This document shows positions 5,168-11,589 of a DNA stretch of 11,589 nucleotides, piece by piece. A program made the translations under genes and the position numbers. Each line of letters begins with the position of its first letter. Position 1 is the stretch's first letter. The DNA lies in the NCBI GenBank assembly GCA_964405755.1, contig CAYOPF010000089.1, positions 1 to 11,589 on the forward strand, read 5' to 3'. The stretch is from GWF2-33-9 sp964405755. GTDB taxonomy: Bacteria; Bacteroidota; Ignavibacteria; Kapaibacteriales; UBA2268. Below the pieces are notes generated by a model that did not search any database, had not been told where the DNA came from, and saw only the letters and a list, made by a program, of their open reading frames with translations.

Positions 5168-6103
5168 TTACAACTGGAGCAAAGCCTTGGCTTCATCGAT
5201 GGTTTGGCGGACGTGAGAAACAGAATTATCGAACAAAGATTTTTCATCTTCATTTAAATTTAATTCGATTACTTGTTCCACTCCATCTTTACCTAATTTA
5301 ACAGGCACACCAACAACAACACCATTAACGCCGTATTCGCCGTTGAGCATTACAGAGCAAGGGAGAATGCGTTTTTGGTCCTTAACGATAGATTCCACCA
5401 TCTGGACGGTAGCAGCAGCAGGAGCGTAGTAAGCAGAGCCAGTTTTGAGGTATTTCACGATTTCTCCACCACCGCCAGCAGCACGCGCACAAATAGCGTC
5501 GATGCGGTCCTTAGGCAACAAGTCGGTAAGCGGAATACCAGCAACAGTTGTAAAGCGTGGTAGAGGTACCATAGTGTCGCCGTGTCCACCAAGAATCATA
5601 CCTTGAATATCTTGCATGGAAACGCCCAATTCCATCGAAATGAACGAGCGATAGCGAGCAGTATCCAAAATACCAGCCATGCCGACCACTTTCTGGCGAG
5701 GCAATTTAGTAACCTGATAAGCCAAATAAGTCATCACATCCAAAGGATTGGAAACAACGATATAATAGGCATCTGGTGAATATTTATAGGCACTTTCGAT
5801 ACAAGTGGAAACTATTTCGGCATTCTTAACCAATAAATCATCGCGAGTCATACCAGGCTTGCGAGCCAGTCCAGCAGTTTGGATAACGATGTCGGAGTTT
5901 GCAGTAAGCTCGTAGGAATTAGTACCAAAAATTTTAGAATCGGATTCTAAAACAGGCATGGATTCGTACATATCCAAAGCTTTTCCTTCGGGAATACCTT
6001 CGAGTACGTCAACGAGGATAATTTCGTTTGCTAATTCGGCATTTGCAAGCAACTGAGCAACAGTTGCACCAACATTTCCAGCACCAATAACTGTAATTTT
6101 CAT
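5168..6103 (-). CDS. mdh: NAD-dependent malate dehydrogenase (LDH-like type)
   Basis: A 311-residue cytoplasmic enzyme that interconverts malate and oxaloacetate with NAD in the TCA cycle. The N-terminal Rossmann motif GAGNVG (residues 7-12) and Asp32 at the end of the second strand select NAD over NADP. The mobile substrate loop TAGLARKPGMTRDDLL places Arg81 and Arg87, and an Arg at 81 marks malate rather than lactate specificity. VSNPLDVMTY, the Asp147/Arg150 pair in LDTARY, and the catalytic His174 in GGHGDTMVPL are all present. The length is typical of the tetrameric, lactate-dehydrogenase-like MDH found in Chlorobi and Bacteroidota. ATG 6103 has an AGAGG about 6 bases upstream and lies 16 bp after the citrate synthase stop, so the two are surely co-transcribed. 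All key residues are intact. The only real alternative is a related 2-hydroxyacid dehydrogenase, made unlikely by Arg81. Confidence 0.97.
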   Translation of the reverse strand: MKITVIGAGNVGATVAQLLANAELANEIILVDVLEGIPEGKALDMYESMPVLESDSKIFGTNSYELTANSDIVIQTAGLARKPGMTRDDLLVKNAEIVSTCIESAYKYSPDAYYIVVSNPLDVMTYLAYQVTKLPRQKVVGMAGILDTARYRSFISMELGVSMQDIQGMILGGHGDTMVPLPRFTTVAGIPLTDLLPKDRIDAICARAAGGGGEIVKYLKTGSAYYAPAAATVQMVESIVKDQKRILPCSVMLNGEYGVNGVVVGVPVKLGKDGVEQVIELNLNEDEKSLFDNSVSHVRQTIDEAKALLQL

Positions 6104-6119
6104 AAAACCTCTTTTTATC

Positions 6120-7391
6120 TTAAACTAATTTCATATATTCTTTTGTAGGCAAAGACTTAGGTCTTGTGATAGGCAAGCCATAAGCCCGAGCGATAACAGA
6201 TTGAGCAGCAATACCCAATGCACGGGAAATTGAGAACAACACTGTATAGTAGCTGAATTCTCTCAATCCGTAGTAATAAAGCAATGCACCAGAACCTGCA
6301 TCGACATTTGGCCAAGGATCTTTGATTTTTTGAACTTGTTTCAATACTTCAGGCACAACGTTGAACACTAAATCAACAGTCTGGAAAACTGGATCGTTCG
6401 ACATGTATTGATGACCGAAGGCACGGAAAGCAACAAAGCGTGGGTCCACAACTCTAAGCACCGCATGACCGTATCCAGGAATAACTTTACCTGAATTCAA
6501 AGTATCCCAAGCGAATTTTTCTAAATCTTCTTTGGAAGGAACGCCACCGAATTTTTCCATAACGTCCAAAATCCAACCCAAACATTCCTGATTAGCTAAA
6601 CCATGCAAAGGACCAGCCAGTCCGTTCAATCCACCAGAAAGTGAATAGTACATATCGGATAGAGCGGAATTGATGGTAGCAGCAGAATAGGCACTAACGT
6701 TGCCACCTTCATGGTCGCTATGCAAATTCAAATAAAGTCTCATAAGTTTGGTAAAATCACCATTAGGATCGCCTAACCCTAACATATGGACGTAATTTTC
6801 GCTCCAATCCACTCCTTGCTTAGGTTCAATTCTAGGACCTTTATTGTATCTCTTTCGATAAACATAAGCACCGATAGCAGGTAATTTAGCGACAATGTTC
6901 AAAGAATCTTCTAAAGTAGCTTCCCAATATTCGGGCTTTTTCATACCTTCGTCGTACCTTTTGGCAAAAACAGATTCTTTTTGCATAACGAGCACAGCTG
7001 TGTTGAACATTGCCATTGGATGGGAATCAGCAGGCATTGCATCGATTACATCCCAAACATATTGAGGAACTTCGGAACGTGCATCGAGTTCATTTTGTAA
7101 ATCTTTGAGTTCTGCTTCGTTTGGTAATTCACTAGTTAAAAGCAACCAGAAAATTTCTTCTGGGGTTTTGTCCGTTAAATTCATCAGCTCGATACCGCGA
7201 ATAATAAGACCTTTGTCTGGAGGAACTTCAGAAGTATCGCACACTAGGCCTTTAACGCCACGCATACCACCGTAAACCTGAGCAATAGTAACTTGCGATA
7301 TTACTTTATCGCCGTTTTCCTTCACGAACTTCGAAATTTCTGAGATTTGACCTGGTAAAACTTGAGTTAATTTTTCTTTTAGTAGAGACAT
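6120..7391 (-). CDS. gltA: Citrate synthase, mitochondrial (si) type
   Basis: A 423-residue enzyme that condenses acetyl-CoA and oxaloacetate to citrate, the first step of the TCA cycle. The catalytic triad is visible: His263 in GPLHGLANQE, His309 in PGYGHAVLRVVDPR, and Asp364 in PNVDAGSGALL. NLHSDHEGGNVSA (residues 222-234) is the family signature, and SRALG (Arg390) and Arg410 in ITRPKS match the substrate-binding arginines. The N-terminal region with GMRGVKGLV and GLIIRGI, and the overall length, match the eukaryote-like citrate synthases that occur in part of the Bacteroidota-Chlorobi group rather than the Gram-negative hexameric type. The mitochondrial enzyme usually has VDAHSG, and here a Gly replaces that His. 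ATG 7391 is preceded by AAAGG. The gene opens a two-gene unit with malate dehydrogenase, 67 bp after the large surface protein gene. That gap is T-rich but shows no clear promoter. Confidence 0.96.
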   Translation of the reverse strand: MSLLKEKLTQVLPGQISEISKFVKENGDKVISQVTIAQVYGGMRGVKGLVCDTSEVPPDKGLIIRGIELMNLTDKTPEEIFWLLLTSELPNEAELKDLQNELDARSEVPQYVWDVIDAMPADSHPMAMFNTAVLVMQKESVFAKRYDEGMKKPEYWEATLEDSLNIVAKLPAIGAYVYRKRYNKGPRIEPKQGVDWSENYVHMLGLGDPNGDFTKLMRLYLNLHSDHEGGNVSAYSAATINSALSDMYYSLSGGLNGLAGPLHGLANQECLGWILDVMEKFGGVPSKEDLEKFAWDTLNSGKVIPGYGHAVLRVVDPRFVAFRAFGHQYMSNDPVFQTVDLVFNVVPEVLKQVQKIKDPWPNVDAGSGALLYYYGLREFSYYTVLFSISRALGIAAQSVIARAYGLPITRPKSLPTKEYMKLV

Positions 7392-7458
7392 AATAAACCT
7401 TTAAATTAATAGAAAAAATGGAATTCTAAATTACGAAAAAATTATTAACCTTGTTCTA

Positions 7459-10400
7459 TCAATTTAATTTAATCAGCTTAAATTCATATTCATCGTTATC
7501 TATCTTTAATTTTAACAGATAAATACCTGCAGAATAGTTATTAAGATTAATGTTTAAATTGTATTGATTATCAGTTATCGTTTCCACATCAGTTTGCTTG
7601 GCAATTTTGCCTAAGTAGTCGAAAAGCTGATAACTTAGATTGAATGGATAATTTGATTTGATTGAAATATTCGATTCGTTAAAGGTAGGATTTGGATAGG
7701 GAAGTGAGAAAATAAAATGTTTTGGAGTTTTGCCAACGTTGATTTTTAAAATCACTTTCTTGCTATTCCCACATAAATCTGTGTAGACAAGACTATCAAG
7801 GATTAATCCTTCTTTAGTAGTTGCATTTTTCCTTATCGTAATTTTCTTTTTTTGGTTAGGGAATATGTTTGCTTCTTCGGTATACAGAAGCGTAAAAATA
7901 TTGTCGAAGTTTTTAAAACTATACGAGAGAGCTATTGTTCCGATGTTTTCGAACAATGCTTCCTTTTCAGTAATCACATCCTGAGCAACAGAACCAAAGT
8001 CGATCGTGTCGGAATCGAAAGAATAGGAGACTTCTTCCTTAATTCCAACTATAGGGATGAACGCAATACCACCACTGTGATTAATTGCATTTGTCTTCAA
8101 AGCTAAGATGGTCTTTAAGATTTGACTTTTAGTAGGTTGATAATTAATAGTGATGTAAGAAAATGAGTTAGGAGGAATTGTTAATTCATTTGGAGTAACA
8201 TTGAGACTTGTTGATGGATTTTGGAATGATATTTCAGAAATAATTAAATCGGAATTACCGACATTTTGTATTAAAATTCGCTTTTCTACTTTGTTCTCGC
8301 AGATTAATGCACCCAAATCAATGGAATCCTGAATCGTTAATAGTGCTTGATTTTTATTTAGTAAAGCAATAAGTTCCACTTGATAAGTTACTCCACAATC
8401 ATCTTTTATTATCAAAGTATCAGAGTAATAATTCTTTTGGAATCCTCCAAGAAAACTAATATAAAAAAGACCATTATTATTGATTTTTTGAACACTATCT
8501 AAAGAAAAGTATTTCAAGTTATTTTCAACATTAAAATCGGAAAAGATACTACCAATATTATCGACAGTTATTACTTTTTGTATTCGATTATTGTCATCTA
8601 ATGGTTCGTAAATAACCGGACTCGGGTTGATATTGAAGCTATAGTAGTTGTATTCAGTTTGGAATTCAATATTACTCTGCTCTCTGTTTGTAGATTGCAA
8701 ATTTGTTTTTATAGTTAAATTTATATTGTTTTTACCATGAATTATTGGGGTCCATCTTAACCTAATAGTGTCAGTTGAAGAAGGTTCAATTTTCAAGGGG
8801 TAATATAATATCGAAAATTCATTTTTAATCGAGGCATCGATTTGTATAGTCTTTATCTCTAAAACAGAATTACCAGAATTCCTAATAATTATAGGTATGG
8901 TAATGCTTTTTTCACATATATTAGAAATTGTTTTTAATTCGTTAACAAAATCTAGTTTAGGGGCTAAACCTTCTCCATAAAAATATACATCTACCGGGAG
9001 TAATCGATCCAAATATACTAGAAAAAAACCACCCTGAGGACCTAATTTAGAGGGTGTAAACTGTAGAGTAGGAGCAAACGCTCCACCAGTTTGTCTTATA
9101 GTAAAGGGTAAGTCCAAGGAAACTAATTTGAAATCGCTACCGTTAAAAAATTTTATACTATCTATTGTAATTGGTCCTTCACTTATATTTTGTAACATAA
9201 ATACACTGGTATCCTTGGATTTGCCTAAAGGGACTTTCCCGAAATTTACTTCAAGAAATTTTCTGTCCAATATGTTCGGAAGAACATTTGCGTTAACTTG
9301 TGATTTAAATAATTTTGTACCAGATTTGATGTTAAAGTCAATTTGGTTTAGGCCGATATTTCGAGGTATGTAATTCATCGTTACAGGCAATGTTCCTGCT
9401 GAATTGAATGGATAAAATGAATATTTTTCGTCGATGTTAATAATATTGGATGAGGTTGAAAGAGTTAGAGTATCGATATAAATATATTTTTTTGTATCGT
9501 TAAAAGCTACATCTTCGAAATAAAAATTCAAAGTATCAGTTACTTGTATATTTGAAATAAAATAGGAATTTGTTTTAACTTTTTTTTGTATAACATTTAT
9601 TTTGGGAGACTCGATAGAAATAGTCATGGGTTTGATAAATGGAAAATCAAAAGGAGACCATAAATGAATAATATTATTTTGGTCTACACTGGCAACTAAA
9701 TTACCTTTATTGTTTGATTTAATATAATACACTCCAGAAGAATGCTGATCGTAAGTTTCGAGCAATTTACCATCACTTGGCGACCATAATTTAATAAATT
9801 CTCCGCTCGATGTAGCTATAAATTGTCTGTTTTTCAACCAGTTGACTTCTATTACAGGACTTTGTGAATCGAAAATAGTTAGAACATTCTGACCTGTATT
9901 AACATCATAAATTCTAATTTTATTATCTACACCTGAAATAACAACATTGTTGCCAGTTGGACTAAAAGAACCCGAAAGAATAGGAAAACCAGTTGCAGGG
10001 TAATTACTAACATTTTTATTCTGAAGGTAATCAAAAATAATGAAGTTACCATCTAGGTTTGTAGCGAGAAAGTAATGATTATTAGGATTTAGTTCAAAAT
10101 AAGTAACGTCGAAAGGTATTTTGGAAATGTTTACAGTTTGCAATGAAGGAAATTCATAAACAATGAAAGTATTATCATTTTGGCGAGCAATTAAATAATT
10201 TCCATCGTACGAAAAATGAACAGAAACAACTTTACTATTTGTATTTATATCACGAAAAAGGACGTCACTTTCGATACTCCAAATTTTAATAGAAGTATCG
10301 AGAGCAGCTATCGCTAAGTATTTTCCATCGATGCTCCAATCAATGCTCGAAATTATCTTGGATTGAGATTGAAAAAGAGTTTTTACCTTTTTCCCATTTT

Positions 10401-11589
10401 TTGAGTTCCAAAGATAGATATAGCCATCTTCGCCAGCAGTAGCAATTAAACTATCGTTTGGACTAAAGCTAACTTCTGAGATTTTACCTCTGTGTTCTTC
10501 CAATAATATTACTTTTTCGGAATTAAGTTTATTATTTAATTGGGAAAGTCTAAACTGAATAGAAGTATCAGGGATGTCTGGAATAACCCAATTCTGTATA
10601 TTGCCTGATGATTTATTTGAAATCAATCTCCAAGTATCTTCTCCAAAAATTTTGTATTGAAATAAAAAAGTATCAAGAGGATGCGATCCAGCCCATTGAA
10701 ATCTTAATAAGTCGTTTCCTAATACCATCATATTTTCTTGAACACCTAATAATTGCAAATCATTTTTAGTAAACGATTTAGCTTTACCGGCGTAGAGGTA
10801 CATTCTGTATTCTTGATTTGCATTGGTGTATAGTGTAATTAGAGAAGAATCAAATACAGTAGATTGGCTTTGAAATTCTATTCTCAAATCAAATCCCTCG
10901 TTAGGTAATAGCTTTGAATTAGGTTGAAAATTTAGAATTTGAAAATTGGAATTACTTGAAACAATATTTGTTATAACCTGAGGTCGATTATTTCCAATTA
11001 TTTTAAATATTTTTGTTCTTTTCGTTCCTGAATCCAAAATCCCATAGAAATAGACAGGTTCGTCGATGTCAACCGAAGGAAAATCTTTATCATATAATTT
11101 CAACCAGGATGAACCTTCATCTAAATCATTCTTTAATTCAATTATATTATCTCCTTGCTTCATACTTTCAGATGTATACAGACGATAGTATGGACCGGAA
11201 GTAAGTATATATGATGTAAGCTTTTGTAATTTTTCTTGTTCCCTAAAATCATTTTTATTTATTGTAATTGAGTTTGTCTTTTTGCAGATTTCGTCAAATA
11301 ATGGATATTTGTAATCAGTTAAACTAATATGAAGAAATTTAGTTTGTGTAGAGTTTATGTAATTTACAAATTGATCAATATTTAATTTAAGCTGGGATTT
11401 AGAAACTAATAATAATGCATTATTAGTTGTTTGAAAATTTTGAAAAACTTGAGAATTCAATAATTTATTAAAGTCAGCTTTTCGAAAGAATTTAATGTAT
11501 TTCAAAGTATCAAATATAGCGGTGTTTTCCGTATTTTCAGACAAGTAAATTGGCTTTTCCGCAATAAATACAAAATGAATTTCCTTGAA
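7459..11589 (-). CDS. Large T9SS-secreted surface protein with WD40 propeller and anchor-D repeats (5' end outside window)
   Basis: The frame is open to the right edge (1376 residues seen), so the TTG at 11544 is not a trustworthy start. No signal peptide lies inside the window. Positions below count from that TTG. Residues 1-110 (with KFLHISLTDYKYPLFDEICKKT, in part LHISLTDYKYPLFDEI) resemble the end of a VWA domain. Residues 145-255 look like one choice-of-anchor-D unit and 256-345 a fibronectin-like unit. Residues 347-637 hold seven WD40 repeats (SFSPNDSLIATAGEDGYIYLW is the clearest, ending in GEDGYIYLW), enough for a closed propeller. Anchor-D/Hydin-like units follow at about 764-860, 1069-1168 and 1175-1270, with divergent beta regions between. 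Residues 1276-1361 are a T9SS type A sorting domain: SLPYPNPTFNES, LFDYLGKIAK, YSAGIYLLKL and the basic C-terminus. It is therefore exported through the Por system and held on, or released from, the cell surface. The ligand is unknown. The gene is clearly AT-richer than the two TCA genes that follow. It ends in TGA. Confidence 0.88.
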   Translation of the reverse strand, partial: FKEIHFVFIAEKPIYLSENTENTAIFDTLKYIKFFRKADFNKLLNSQVFQNFQTTNNALLLVSKSQLKLNIDQFVNYINSTQTKFLHISLTDYKYPLFDEICKKTNSITINKNDFREQEKLQKLTSYILTSGPYYRLYTSESMKQGDNIIELKNDLDEGSSWLKLYDKDFPSVDIDEPVYFYGILDSGTKRTKIFKIIGNNRPQVITNIVSSNSNFQILNFQPNSKLLPNEGFDLRIEFQSQSTVFDSSLITLYTNANQEYRMYLYAGKAKSFTKNDLQLLGVQENMMVLGNDLLRFQWAGSHPLDTFLFQYKIFGEDTWRLISNKSSGNIQNWVIPDIPDTSIQFRLSQLNNKLNSEKVILLEEHRGKISEVSFSPNDSLIATAGEDGYIYLWNSKNGKKVKTLFQSQSKIISSIDWSIDGKYLAIAALDTSIKIWSIESDVLFRDINTNSKVVSVHFSYDGNYLIARQNDNTFIVYEFPSLQTVNISKIPFDVTYFELNPNNHYFLATNLDGNFIIFDYLQNKNVSNYPATGFPILSGSFSPTGNNVVISGVDNKIRIYDVNTGQNVLTIFDSQSPVIEVNWLKNRQFIATSSGEFIKLWSPSDGKLLETYDQHSSGVYYIKSNNKGNLVASVDQNNIIHLWSPFDFPFIKPMTISIESPKINVIQKKVKTNSYFISNIQVTDTLNFYFEDVAFNDTKKYIYIDTLTLSTSSNIINIDEKYSFYPFNSAGTLPVTMNYIPRNIGLNQIDFNIKSGTKLFKSQVNANVLPNILDRKFLEVNFGKVPLGKSKDTSVFMLQNISEGPITIDSIKFFNGSDFKLVSLDLPFTIRQTGGAFAPTLQFTPSKLGPQGGFFLVYLDRLLPVDVYFYGEGLAPKLDFVNELKTISNICEKSITIPIIIRNSGNSVLEIKTIQIDASIKNEFSILYYPLKIEPSSTDTIRLRWTPIIHGKNNINLTIKTNLQSTNREQSNIEFQTEYNYYSFNINPSPVIYEPLDDNNRIQKVITVDNIGSIFSDFNVENNLKYFSLDSVQKINNNGLFYISFLGGFQKNYYSDTLIIKDDCGVTYQVELIALLNKNQALLTIQDSIDLGALICENKVEKRILIQNVGNSDLIISEISFQNPSTSLNVTPNELTIPPNSFSYITINYQPTKSQILKTILALKTNAINHSGGIAFIPIVGIKEEVSYSFDSDTIDFGSVAQDVITEKEALFENIGTIALSYSFKNFDNIFTLLYTEEANIFPNQKKKITIRKNATTKEGLILDSLVYTDLCGNSKKVILKINVGKTPKHFIFSLPYPNPTFNESNISIKSNYPFNLSYQLFDYLGKIAKQTDVETITDNQYNLNINLNNYSAGIYLLKLKIDNDEYEFKLIKLN

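Overview
The window is AT-rich, and all of its convincing protein genes lie on the minus strand. They are described here in transcription order, from high to low coordinates. A C-terminal T9SS (Por) sorting domain, DUF4402-like secreted proteins, a mitochondrial-type citrate synthase and an LDH-like malate dehydrogenase point to the Bacteroidota/Chlorobiota/Ignavibacteriota group. Clear AGGAG-type ribosome binding sites precede most of the small genes. That is unusual for core Bacteroidia and Flavobacteriia, so a deeper branch (Ignavibacteria- or Kapabacteria-like) is my inference. The species cannot be told from the sequence.

Right part (5168-11589). A very large secreted surface protein is open to the right edge. 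It has a possible VWA-domain end, a seven-repeat WD40 propeller, several choice-of-anchor-D/Hydin-like beta domains and a T9SS type A tail. It is followed by a two-gene TCA-cycle unit, citrate synthase then malate dehydrogenase, 16 bp apart and closed by a strong intrinsic terminator at 5111-5140.

Middle (about 3428-5167). This is 1.7 kb without a credible protein gene. It holds an orphan GC-rich hairpin with a U8 tract that folds best as a plus-strand terminator, a hairpin-rich direct repeat of the short interspersed type, two boxA-like motifs on the minus strand, and a second near-copy of the pilin translation-start sequence at 3913-3936. The rest is AT-rich DNA with short repeats.

Left part (1-3415). 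This is a chaperone/usher-like surface-fibre operon: three DUF4402-like small secreted subunits, an intrinsic terminator placed inside the operon, a fourth two-cysteine subunit-like protein, a PapD-like periplasmic chaperone, and the start of a probable outer-membrane usher-like protein running off the left edge. Two genes carry a single lesion each. The second subunit has an in-frame TGA, with the frame fully open on both sides. The chaperone has a one-base frameshift at a run of eight T in its signal peptide. Reading nine T, or slipping by -1, restores a complete signal peptide and first chaperone strand. The operon may be decaying, phase-variable, recoded, or affected by sequence errors. 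This operon and its leader are the most interesting part of the window.
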